This document shows positions 14,946 through 22,714 of a stretch of DNA of 34,008 nt, piece by piece. The DNA comes from CAYORM01 sp964406375 (GTDB lineage Bacteria > Pseudomonadota > Alphaproteobacteria > DSM-16000 > Inquilinaceae). The translations under genes were made by a program, and so were the position numbers. A model generated the notes under the pieces. That model was not told the origin of the DNA, did not search any database, and worked only from the letters and a program-made list of their open reading frames with translations. The first letter of the stretch is position 1; every line of letters begins with the position of its first letter. The stretch lies in the NCBI GenBank assembly GCA_964406375.1, contig CAYORM010000031.1, forward strand, positions 1 to 34,008. The letters run 5' to 3'.

Positions 14946-15916
14946 CGTGCCACCGCGCGGGCGAGCATCCGCTCGACCCTCTCCGGATCACGCCAGGCGA
15001 GCTCGATCCGGACGACGGCGAAGCGGTCGCGCCGATCGGCTGGCAGGCGCACCCAGTCCTTGGCCGTGGTCACCGGGATCGCCTTCTGGCGGTCGGCATC
15101 CGCCAGGATCTCGTCGAGTTCGGCGGTGGTGTAGGGATGGTGGTCGGCGAAGGGCCGCCGTGCCACGACGCGCGCACCGATGCCGTAGAGCGTCTGGAAG
15201 AACTTCTCCGGCCGTCCGATGCCGGCGAAGGCGAAGACCGCCCGACCGGAAAGCGCCGCGGCGTCAGGGTGCGGTACCAGCGAGGCCTCGAACACCGGCA
15301 GGTCACCGAAGGCCTGCGACACCCCGGTCCGGTCCTCGCCGAGCAGCACGACGGCATGGGCGCGGCCGAGCCCCGCCGCCACCGGCTCGCGCAGCGGCCC
15401 CGCCGGGATCAGCCTGCCATTGCCGAAGCCGACCGCCCCGTCGACCACGATCAGCGACAGACGTTTGCGCAGCGCGGGGTTCTGATGACCATCGTCGAGC
15501 ACGATCGCCCGGGCGCCCGCGGCCACCGCCGCGCGCGCCCCCGCCGCGCGGTCGCGCGCCACCCAGCACGGCGCGACATGCGACAGGAGAAGCGGCTCGT
15601 CACCCACCTCGCGCGCGATGTGCTGTGCCGTGTCCACCATGACGGGGCCGCGCAGACTGCCGCCATGGCCGCGTGTCAGCGCATGGGCGTCGACGCCCAT
15701 CTGCCGCAACCGCCGCAGAAGATCGATGGCGACCGGCGTCTTGCCCGCCCCGCCAGCAACGAGATTGCCGACGCAGATGACCGGAACACCGGCATCGACG
15801 GGCGTGGTCGTCGCGATCCGCCAGCCGGCTGCGCGGCCATAGACGGCACCGATCGGTGCAAGCCAGCGCCCCAGCGACGAGCCGTCGTCGCCATACCAGA
15901 AGGCGGGCGTCTTCAC
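14942..15916 (-). CDS. lpxK: Tetraacyldisaccharide 4'-kinase
   Basis: Phosphorylates the 4' position of the lipid A precursor at the cytoplasmic face of the inner membrane (Raetz pathway). 324 residues, the usual length. The Walker A loop is GNLVAGGAGKTP (about residues 50-61). The LpxK-specific DDG motif appears as VLDDGHQNP, and VTTAKDWVRLP is the conserved C-terminal motif. An N-terminal hydrophobic or amphipathic stretch fits membrane association. Both ends overlap neighbours by 4 bp (waaA upstream, GNAT downstream), showing a tightly coupled operon. Confidence 0.96.
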   Translation of the reverse strand: MKTPAFWYGDDGSSLGRWLAPIGAVYGRAAGWRIATTTPVDAGVPVICVGNLVAGGAGKTPVAIDLLRRLRQMGVDAHALTRGHGGSLRGPVMVDTAQHIAREVGDEPLLLSHVAPCWVARDRAAGARAAVAAGARAIVLDDGHQNPALRKRLSLIVVDGAVGFGNGRLIPAGPLREPVAAGLGRAHAVVLLGEDRTGVSQAFGDLPVFEASLVPHPDAAALSGRAVFAFAGIGRPEKFFQTLYGIGARVVARRPFADHHPYTTAELDEILADADRQKAIPVTTAKDWVRLPADRRDRFAVVRIELAWRDPERVERMLARAVAR

Positions 15917-17187
15917 TGCAGCGCCGAGACGAGCAGCGGTTCGAGCGAGGCCATGACCTGCGCGATCATGCCACGATTTCTCAAGGCCACCTCGCGGGCG
16001 GCATCCGTACGGCGGCGCCGCACCCCCTCATCCGTCATCAGCCCTCCCACCTCGCGGATGAGCGCGGCGGGATCGGCGACCCGGCAGGCCCCGCCCGCCG
16101 CCTCCAGCTCCGCCGTGATATCAGCGAAGTTCCACATATGCGGGCCGTAGAGAATGGCAGAGCCCAGCTGCGCCGGCTCGATCGGATTATGCCCGCCGAA
16201 CGGGATCAGCGATCCGCCGACAAAGCAGATGGGCGCGACCCTCAGCAGCAGACCCGCCTCCCCCAGCGTATCGACGAGGAAGACGGCATCCTCCTGTCGC
16301 GGCAATCCGTCCTGCGACCGCGTCGCGAAGGAAAGGCCGCGCGCGCGGGCCAGCGCCTCGATGGCAGGACGGCGCTGCGGGTGCCGCGGCGCGAGCAGCG
16401 TGAGCAGACCCGGATGCGCGGCGGCCAGCGCCTGATGGGCCTCCATGACCGCCTCGTCCTCCCCCTGATGGGTGCTGAGGGCGAGCCAGAGCGGCCGACC
16501 GGCACAGGCGGCGGCGAGGGCGTCGACGGCGGCGGGATCGGCCGCAGGCGGGTCGGCCGAGAACTTGACGTTGCCGACCGGGCCGAGACCCGGTGCGCCG
16601 AGCGCGCGGAAATGGCGGGCCGAGGCTTCATCCCCCGGCATGATGACACGGAAGGCCCCGAGCAGCCGGCGGCAGAAACCGCCGAGCCGGCGCCAGCGGC
16701 GGAAGCTGCGCGGCGACATCCGGCCGTTGATCAACGCCATCGGCACGCCAGCGCGGAAGCTCTCCTCCACCAGATTGGGCCACAGCTCCGATTCGACCCA
16801 GATGGCGAGATCGGGCCGCCAATGCTGCAGGAAGCGCCGGACCCAGCGCGACCGGTCATACGGCAGGTATTGGTGGCGGGTACGCGGCGGCAACCGCTCG
16901 GCGACGAGCCGTGCGGCCGAGACGGTCCAGGTCGTCAGCAGGATCTCGATCCGCGGATCGCGCGCCAGGAGGCGATCGATCACCGTACGGATCGACAGCA
17001 CCTCGCCGACGCTCGCCGCATGGATCCAGACGAGCGGGGCGGACGGTCGGGGCAGCCCGGCGATCCCGTAGCGCTCGCCCCGGCGAGCGCGATCCTCGTG
17101 CCCGTGCCGGCCGCGCCAGGCGAGGAGCGGCGGGACGAGGATCGGCATCAGGCCGCCGGTGAGGCCGCGATAGAGCGGATGGAGCAT
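15913..17187 (-). CDS. waaA: 3-deoxy-D-manno-octulosonic acid (Kdo) transferase
   Basis: GT30 glycosyltransferase that adds Kdo to lipid IVA. 424 residues from the ATG at 17187. An N-terminal membrane-associated segment is GLMPILVPPLLAW. The probable catalytic base is Glu62 in WIHAASVGEV. Donor-side motifs are seen at FVGGSLIPFGGHNPIEPAQLG and WVESELWPNLV. The frame continues to 17313, but the family N-terminus begins here. The stop overlaps the lpxK start by 4 bp, a coupling that makes sense because LpxK's product is WaaA's substrate. The gap to the upstream GT4 gene is 35 bp. Confidence 0.95.
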   Translation of the reverse strand: MLHPLYRGLTGGLMPILVPPLLAWRGRHGHEDRARRGERYGIAGLPRPSAPLVWIHAASVGEVLSIRTVIDRLLARDPRIEILLTTWTVSAARLVAERLPPRTRHQYLPYDRSRWVRRFLQHWRPDLAIWVESELWPNLVEESFRAGVPMALINGRMSPRSFRRWRRLGGFCRRLLGAFRVIMPGDEASARHFRALGAPGLGPVGNVKFSADPPAADPAAVDALAAACAGRPLWLALSTHQGEDEAVMEAHQALAAAHPGLLTLLAPRHPQRRPAIEALARARGLSFATRSQDGLPRQEDAVFLVDTLGEAGLLLRVAPICFVGGSLIPFGGHNPIEPAQLGSAILYGPHMWNFADITAELEAAGGACRVADPAALIREVGGLMTDEGVRRRRTDAAREVALRNRGMIAQVMASLEPLLVSALQ

Positions 17188-17222
17188 CGTCCTCGTCGCG
17201 GATTGCCCTGTTCCGTCGCGGA

Positions 17223-18230
17223 TCAGGCCGCCACGGATCGGATGGGGCGCAGATGGCGCAGGAACTGGTCTGTGCATGCCGCCCAGGAATGGCGGAGGGC
17301 GAAGGCCCTGCACGCCTCGCGCGGAATGCGTAATGCCTGCTCTATCGCACGACCGAGGTCCTCGTCCAGACAGCCCACGGGCGCATCGCCTATGACGTCG
17401 CGTGGCCCCGCAACTGGAAAGGCCGCAACCGGTGTGCCGCAGGCGAGTGCCTCCAGCAGGACGAGGCCGAACGTGTCAGTGCGGGAGGGAAACACGAAGA
17501 CGTCGGCCATGCGATAGGCCGCGACGAGATCATCGCCGGACAACGCACCGGTGAAGGTAACATCCGGATATCGGGCCGCGAGCGCTGCGCGCAGCGGGCC
17601 GTCGCCGACGACGATCTTCGGTCCGCCGGTCGGGGTGGCGAGGAAGGCGTCGAGGTTCTTCTCCACCGCCAGCCGGCTGACGCAGAGATGGACCGGTGCC
17701 GGGTTCACCGGCCGCGCCCCGGCTGGGCGGAAACGTTCGACATCGACGCCGCGCCCCCAGTGCACGAGGTTCTGGAAACCCCTGGCCGCCAGTCTCTGCC
17801 GGACACTCTCGGTCGCCACCATCACCGCCGCCGCGGGACGGTGGAATCGGCACAGGAGCGCGAAGGTCCAGGACAGCGGCACGCCAGCGCGCAGCCGGAC
17901 ATAGTCCGGGAACTGGGTGTGGAAGGCGGTGGTGAAGTCGAAGCCCCGCGCAAGACAGAAGCGCCGGGCCGCCCAACCCAGCGGTCCCTCGGTCGCCAGA
18001 TGGATGGCATCGGGGCGGAAAGCGTCGATCAGCCGCGCCAGGCGATGCCATCGGGCGAGGGCGAGGCGGATCTCCGGATAGCCCGGCATCGGCAGCGATC
18101 GGAAATGGGCCGGGCCGATGATCTCGACAAGATGGCCGCGTCGCAGCAGCTCATCCCGCGTCGCCTCCAGCGTGCGCACCACCCCGTTGACCTGGGGAAT
18201 CCAGGCATCGCTGACGATCAGGATGCGCAT
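17223..18230 (-). CDS. GT4-family glycosyltransferase, MgtA/SqdX-like
   Basis: 335 residues, GT-B fold. The N-terminus MRILIVSDAWIPQVNGVVRTL is the acceptor-domain start of the GT4 lipid-glycosyltransferase group. FHTQFPDYVRLR is a shared motif. The C-terminal donor site is FPSRTDTFGLVLLEALACGTP, where the usual EX7E appears as DX7E. Relatives transfer hexoses to diacylglycerol or act on mannosides. Substrate here is unknown. It starts 20 bp after the metallophosphoesterase gene and precedes waaA, suggesting synthesis of a glycolipid or a modification of the lipid A region. Confidence 0.88.
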   Translation of the reverse strand: MRILIVSDAWIPQVNGVVRTLEATRDELLRRGHLVEIIGPAHFRSLPMPGYPEIRLALARWHRLARLIDAFRPDAIHLATEGPLGWAARRFCLARGFDFTTAFHTQFPDYVRLRAGVPLSWTFALLCRFHRPAAAVMVATESVRQRLAARGFQNLVHWGRGVDVERFRPAGARPVNPAPVHLCVSRLAVEKNLDAFLATPTGGPKIVVGDGPLRAALAARYPDVTFTGALSGDDLVAAYRMADVFVFPSRTDTFGLVLLEALACGTPVAAFPVAGPRDVIGDAPVGCLDEDLGRAIEQALRIPREACRAFALRHSWAACTDQFLRHLRPIRSVAA

Positions 18231-18250
18231 CCGGCAGGCAGCGAGCCCTG

Positions 18251-19036
18251 TCAGGCAGCGGTCCGCCTGACCGGCAGGTCGATCACCCGGGCGTCGACCG
18301 CCGCGCGCCAGTCCACGATCTCGAGCCGCCCGTCCTCGTGTTCGACGAGGGCGGTGCAGCTCTCTACCCAGTCGCCGACGTTGAGGTAGGCCAATCCCTC
18401 GACCGTCTTCTCGCCCGGCATGTGGACATGGCCGCAGATGACGCCGTCGAGCCCGCGCCGACGGGCCTCGCGGACCAGGAGCTTTTCGAACCGCCCGACC
18501 CGCTCGACCACCTTCCGGGAGCGGGTCCAAAGATCGGCCAGGGGGGACCAGCATGACAGCCCCATCGCGACACGGAGCCGGGGCAGCCGCTGGCCCAGAC
18601 GCAGCATCGCGACGTAGCAGCGCATCAAGAACCAGGCGAACCAGACGAAATGGCGCATCACGAAATCGAACTGGTCGCCATGCAGCACGAGGAAGCGCCG
18701 CCCATCGGCCGTCTCGTGGATATCCTCGTCGACGATGCGGATGCCACCGAAACTCTGCCCGGCGAAACGCCGCATCACATCGTCGTGATTGCCCGGCAGA
18801 TAGATGACCCGGGTGCCCTTTCGGGCCTTGCGCAGCAGCTTCTGCACCACGTCATTATGGCTTTGCGGCCAATCGAGTCGCTTGATCCAGCCATCGATGA
18901 TGTCACCGACGAGATAAAGCGTCCCACATTCGGTCCGGCGCAGAAAATCGAGCAGCAGCTCGGTCTTCGCGCCGTGCAGACCCAGATGCACGTCGGATAT
19001 CCAGATCGTCCGGTACCGCGAAATCTGGGGCTTCAT
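18251..19036 (-). CDS. LpxH-like metallophosphoesterase (UDP-2,3-diacylglucosamine diphosphatase family)
   Basis: 261 residues from the ATG at 19036. The calcineurin-like metal-site motifs occur in order: SDVHLG, GDIIDGW, LPGNHDD, VLHGDQFD and GHVHMPG. The family includes LpxH and a broader group of LpxH-like phosphatases in alphaproteobacteria. The hydrophobic insert HFVWFAWFLMRCYVAML fits binding a lipid-linked substrate. As many alphaproteobacteria use LpxI for the lipid A step, this protein may act on another lipid-linked pyrophosphate. An in-frame GTG at 19051 is possible, but the predicted promoter would start transcripts near 19059, which favours 19036. First gene of the operon to the GNAT gene. 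Confidence 0.87.
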   Translation of the reverse strand: MKPQISRYRTIWISDVHLGLHGAKTELLLDFLRRTECGTLYLVGDIIDGWIKRLDWPQSHNDVVQKLLRKARKGTRVIYLPGNHDDVMRRFAGQSFGGIRIVDEDIHETADGRRFLVLHGDQFDFVMRHFVWFAWFLMRCYVAMLRLGQRLPRLRVAMGLSCWSPLADLWTRSRKVVERVGRFEKLLVREARRRGLDGVICGHVHMPGEKTVEGLAYLNVGDWVESCTALVEHEDGRLEIVDWRAAVDARVIDLPVRRTAA

Positions 19037-19065
19037 CCGCACCGCCGTCACGAGGTCTAGCCAGT

Positions 19066-19094
19066 CGGATAGCTAAACGATCGTGGGGCGACAA
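19066..19094 (-). promoter_or_regulatory. Probable sigma-70 promoter for the metallophosphoesterase-waaA-lpxK operon
   Basis: On the minus strand: TTGTCG (19094-19089), a 17-bp spacer, then TATCCG (19071-19066). The expected start near 19059 gives a short leader of about 23 bases to the ATG at 19036. It lies in the 115-bp gap after pmbA. Confidence 0.45.
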
Positions 19095-19151
19095 TGGAGC
19101 CAAGCGGCAGGGCGAAAATCATCATCATTCTGTCATGCGCCCTTGGCGGTC

Positions 19152-20498
19152 TCAGCGACCGGCGACGATCATGTCGTCGATGCGGATCGTGGGTGCGTCG
19201 ATGGTCCGGCGGAACTCGAGATCGTCGGCCGGAACGGCACGGCGGAACATCTCGATCAGATTGCCGGCGACCGTCACCTCGTTGACCGGATAGGCGATCT
19301 GCCCGTTGACGATCCAGAAGCCGCTGGCGCCGCGGCTGTAGTCGCCGGTGATGCCGTCGACCGAGGAGCCCATCATCGCGGTGACGTAGAACCCTTCGGC
19401 GATGTCCTCGATCAACGCGGCGGGGGAGACGGTGCCGGGCATCATGAAGAAGTTGGACGGAGCGGGCGACGGCGCACCGCCACCCCGGGTGGCATTGCCG
19501 GTGGGCGGCAGACCGAGCCGGCGCGCGGAATGAAGATCGAGCAGCCAGCCCGTCAGCCTTCCGTCCTCGATGATGGCGCGGCGCCGCGTCGGCAGCCCCT
19601 CGCCGTCGAAGGGCCGCGAGGCGGCGCCCCGCGGTCGGAGGGGGTCGTCGATGATGGTGACGCCGGCGGCGAACACCGACTGCCCCATCCGGTCCTTCAG
19701 GAAGCTGGTGCCACGGGCAATCGCGGTGCCGGAGATCGCCGCTGCCAGATGCCCGAGCAGCGACCGCGACACGCGGGGATCGAAGACGACCGGCACCCGC
19801 GCCGTCGCCACCTTGCGTGCGCCGAGCCGCGCGACCGCCCGCTCCCCGGCGCGGCGGCCGACCGTCTCGGCGGGATCGAGATCGCCGGCATACACCGCGG
19901 ACGTATGCTCGTACTCCGTCTCCATCCCGGTCCCCGTCCCGGCGATGGCCGCGGCGGAGAGGCTGCTGCCCGTCCGCACGAACCGGCCGACGAAGCCGTT
20001 GCTGGCGGCGAGCACCATGCCGCCGCGCCCCCAGCTCGCGCTCGCCCCGTCGCTGCGGGTGACGCCACTGACTGCCAGCGCCGCCTCTTCCGCCCGACGG
20101 GCCCGTTCGGTCAGCACCTCGACCGAGGGTTCCTCGGGATCGACGAGATCGAGCGGCCCGGCATCGAAGTCGCGCAGGATCTCCCCGGGATCGGCAAGGC
20201 CGCAATGAGGGTCCTCCGGCACCGCACGCGCCATCGCCACGGCACGGTCGATGAGGGCGGCGACGGCCGGTTCACGGCGGTCGGCCGATGAGACGATCGC
20301 CATCCGTTTGCCGACGAAGACGCGAAGCCCGACCCCTCCGCCTTCCGACCGCTCGACATGCTCGACCGCGCCATCGCGCCAGCTCAGCGAGATCGAGGTG
20401 CCGTCCGAAATCCAGGCATCGGCGGCATCGGCACCGGCGCGCCGTGCACGGCCGACGAGGTCGGACAGAAAATCAAGGGTTTGCATGGATCGGCTCAT
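19152..20498 (-). CDS. pmbA: TldD/PmbA family metallopeptidase subunit (TldE)
   Basis: 448 residues, the usual PmbA length. Recognised by DAADAWISDGTSISLSWRDGAVEHVERSE at the N-terminus, GVGLRVFVGKRMAIVSS, then ASNGFVG, and the closing GASGFWIVNGQIAYPVNEVTVAGNL. TldD and TldE form a heterodimeric zinc protease that degrades unfolded peptides. In known pairs the metal-binding HExxxH is in TldD, not in PmbA, and it is absent here too. tldD is not in the window. The ATG at 20498 is preferred over an ATG at 20486; both have weak ribosome-binding sites. In many alphaproteobacteria this gene precedes cysQ and waaA; here a metallophosphoesterase and a GT4 gene intervene. Confidence 0.94.
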   Translation of the reverse strand: MSRSMQTLDFLSDLVGRARRAGADAADAWISDGTSISLSWRDGAVEHVERSEGGGVGLRVFVGKRMAIVSSADRREPAVAALIDRAVAMARAVPEDPHCGLADPGEILRDFDAGPLDLVDPEEPSVEVLTERARRAEEAALAVSGVTRSDGASASWGRGGMVLAASNGFVGRFVRTGSSLSAAAIAGTGTGMETEYEHTSAVYAGDLDPAETVGRRAGERAVARLGARKVATARVPVVFDPRVSRSLLGHLAAAISGTAIARGTSFLKDRMGQSVFAAGVTIIDDPLRPRGAASRPFDGEGLPTRRRAIIEDGRLTGWLLDLHSARRLGLPPTGNATRGGGAPSPAPSNFFMMPGTVSPAALIEDIAEGFYVTAMMGSSVDGITGDYSRGASGFWIVNGQIAYPVNEVTVAGNLIEMFRRAVPADDLEFRRTIDAPTIRIDDMIVAGR

Positions 20499-20587
20499 AT
20501 AGCGTCGGCAAGGCTTGGCGGAGGGGCCGGGCGTGATGTAGCGATGCGGGTGGCCCGCCGCCAGGGCCGACGGATGGGAGCGCCAAG

Positions 20588-21451
20588 ATGAGAGGTCCGA
20601 TCCCCCTGCCGAAGCGTGCATCGCGAATGGCGGCGCTGGCCGTTGTTGCGGCCGCACTCCTCGCCCCGGCCCCGGCGCTGGCGCAGGAGGATCCGGCCTG
20701 GGCGGCCGTCGCGCTGCCGAGCGCCGGCGCCGCGCAATCGATCGGCGGCTTCACCAATGGCTGCATCGCGGGGGCGGTGGCGCTGCCGCCGGAGGGGCCC
20801 GGCTATCAGGTGATCCGCCTGTCGCGCAACCGGAACTGGGGCCATCCCGACCTCGTGGCCTTCATCCAGCGCCTGGGGCGCGCGGCCGATGCGGCGGGGC
20901 TGCCGCCGATCCTGATCGGTGACATCGGCCAGCCGCGCGGCGGACCGATCACCGGCCATGCCAGCCACGAGATCGGCCTCGATGTCGACATCTGGCTGCG
21001 GCTCGACCTGCCACTGTTACCCCGCGAAGCGCGGGAGCAGCTCGAGCCCTATGAGGTCGTCGGCGCCTGGGAGGATGTCGTCCGGCCCGGCGCGCTGACG
21101 CCCGCCCATGCGGCCCTCATCCGCTTCGCCGCGAGCGATCCGCGGGTCGGTCGGGTGCTCGTCCATCCGGCGATCAAACGCGCGCTGTGCGAGATGCCGT
21201 GGGAGGATCGCGGCTGGCTGCGTACCGTCCGTCCCTGGACCGGCCATAACGAGCACTTCCATGTCCGGCTCGCCTGCCCGGCCGACAGCCCGCTCTGCGT
21301 CGACCAGGCGCCGCCGCCCGAGGGCGATGGCTGCGCCGAGGCGATGACGTGGTTTCCGATGCGGCCGCCGGTGCCGGACCCGAACGCACCGCCTCCGCCG
21401 CCACCCCCGCCCCTTCCCGCCGCCTGTACCGCCGTCCTGTCGGCACCCTGA
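20588..21451 (+). CDS. mepA: Penicillin-insensitive murein endopeptidase
   Basis: Periplasmic zinc endopeptidase cutting D-Ala-meso-DAP (and LD) cross-links of peptidoglycan. 287 residues. A signal peptide ends near PALA|QE (about residue 32). The LAS-family zinc motif is GHASHEIGLDVDIW (ligands His127 and Asp134 by alignment with E. coli), and the third ligand lies in HNEHFHVRLACP. Several cysteines match the family disulfides. The C-terminus adds a run of about nine prolines (PNAPPPPPPP) and a further Cys. The start has a good context after GCGCCAAG. Divergent from pmbA, 89 bp away. Confidence 0.95.
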   Translation: MRGPIPLPKRASRMAALAVVAAALLAPAPALAQEDPAWAAVALPSAGAAQSIGGFTNGCIAGAVALPPEGPGYQVIRLSRNRNWGHPDLVAFIQRLGRAADAAGLPPILIGDIGQPRGGPITGHASHEIGLDVDIWLRLDLPLLPREAREQLEPYEVVGAWEDVVRPGALTPAHAALIRFAASDPRVGRVLVHPAIKRALCEMPWEDRGWLRTVRPWTGHNEHFHVRLACPADSPLCVDQAPPPEGDGCAEAMTWFPMRPPVPDPNAPPPPPPPPLPAACTAVLSAP

Positions 21452-21485
21452 GCAGGCAAGAGTCCGCGGCCGCCGCCGATTGACC

Positions 21486-21515
21486 CGGCCGGACCCGCCA
21501 TGCATGGTCCGGCCG
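21486..21515. terminator. Strong hairpin between mepA and the kinase-like gene
   Basis: Perfect 10-bp stem CGGCCGGACC (21486-21495) and GGTCCGGCCG (21506-21515) with a 10-base loop containing the ATG at 21500. It begins 35 bases past the mepA stop. Read as a mepA terminator, it makes 21500 an unlikely start for the next gene. No U-tract. Confidence 0.5.
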
Positions 21516-21562
21516 CGAGACGGGAGCGGCGGCTCGCGCCGCGGCTGGCGGGATTGGTGGTC

Positions 21563-22687
21563 ATGGGTTGGAAGGCGTGCAGCCTTGCCGATATCGAGCG
21601 GACGATCGGCGGCCTCGCCTCAGCTTTCCCCGATGGAGGCCCGGTCGACGGTCTTTACTTCGAGAGCCGCCGGCGCTCGGTTCCGCTGAACCGCAGCGCG
21701 CTGCCCACCCATCGGGTTCTGGCCGCCGATGCGCTGGCCGTCGCTACCAGGACCGTAATGCGCCTTGTTCCGGGGAAACGTCCCTTCGCGCGGGCCTGCC
21801 TGCGGATCCCCGGCCTCTCGCTGCCACCGGACGCCCGCATCCTGACGCTGATGTCGAAGCCCGGTTTCGTCATCATCTCGGCAGAGGCCGGGCGGGTGGT
21901 GAAACATGTGATGTCGCCGGCCGCCGTCGCGACCCTGCGCAGCGAGATCGAGGCATTCGAGCACATGCGCCGGATCGGCCTCGCCCATCGCCTACCGGCG
22001 ATCCTGCAGCACGACGCCCCGGAAGGAGCGCGGGAAGGCTATATCATCGCCGAGCGCGTGCCCGCGGGCGCCCGCTGGACCGAGGCCGGCTGGCTCGATT
22101 TCGTCGAGCGGGAGCTCGAGCCGGCGATCGAGACGATGCATGGCCGCGGCGGCATCGAGCTGATCGACGGCGCGTCGCTCTTCGAGGCGGTGCGGCGCCA
22201 GCTGGCGGCAATGTCCCGAGGCCGCGCGGAGCTGGAGGCCGTGGCACGCTGGGCGGAGAGATGCTGGACCGCCCTCGGCCGGCCGGCGCTGCCGGTAGCG
22301 GCCTGTCATGGCGAGCTGCGGCCGGTGCATGTCGTCCGCGACGCCTCGGCCGGACCGGGCGGGTGGTGGATGATCGACTGGGGCAGCTTCGGCCGGCGAC
22401 TGGCGAGCTGGGAGTTCCTGTGGCTGCACCGCGACACGTTCCGCCTGATCCTGGGGGCGGAGGCGGCGTCCAATCCGCTCGGCCGCGCCGCGACGCGCTA
22501 TGCCCGCTGGATCGCCGCGGAGACCGGCCTCGATTACGGCACGACGCCCGGAACAAGCGGCTTTCTCTTCGTGTGCGGCGCGCTCTACCGCTGCGTCCAC
22601 AAGGGCGTGGTGCGGCCGAACCTCTTGGCCGGCAAGAACAACCGCCGCTTCATCCTGTCGATCGTGCGTCACCTGCCACCCGGCTGA
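21563..22687 (+). CDS. APH-like kinase-fold protein with degenerate catalytic loop
   Basis: 374 residues from the ATG at 21563 (an ATG at 21500 is in frame but sits in a hairpin loop). The layout is that of the aminoglycoside phosphotransferase/choline kinase fold. A beta-3 Lys114 lies in RVVKHVMS, an alpha-C Glu follows in SEIEAFEHM, and a hinge region in YIIAERVPAGARW. The catalytic loop is CHGELRPVHVV and the metal loop MIDWGSFG with Asp272. The loop departs from the usual HGDxxxxN: Glu251 replaces the catalytic Asp and His replaces the metal-binding Asn. Either a pseudokinase or an enzyme with altered chemistry is possible. Substrate unknown; no resistance role should be assumed. Confidence 0.75.
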   Translation: MGWKACSLADIERTIGGLASAFPDGGPVDGLYFESRRRSVPLNRSALPTHRVLAADALAVATRTVMRLVPGKRPFARACLRIPGLSLPPDARILTLMSKPGFVIISAEAGRVVKHVMSPAAVATLRSEIEAFEHMRRIGLAHRLPAILQHDAPEGAREGYIIAERVPAGARWTEAGWLDFVERELEPAIETMHGRGGIELIDGASLFEAVRRQLAAMSRGRAELEAVARWAERCWTALGRPALPVAACHGELRPVHVVRDASAGPGGWWMIDWGSFGRRLASWEFLWLHRDTFRLILGAEAASNPLGRAATRYARWIAAETGLDYGTTPGTSGFLFVCGALYRCVHKGVVRPNLLAGKNNRRFILSIVRHLPPG

Positions 22688-22688
22688 G

Positions 22689-22703
22689 CGGCCTCTCCGG
22701 CCG
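22689..22703. terminator. Short hairpin between convergent genes
   Basis: Stem CGGCC (22689-22693) and GGCCG (22699-22703), loop TCTCC, in the 27-bp gap between the kinase-like gene and pgi stops. Short, so only a weak candidate. Confidence 0.3.
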
Positions 22704-22714
22704 TTCCGGGGGCG

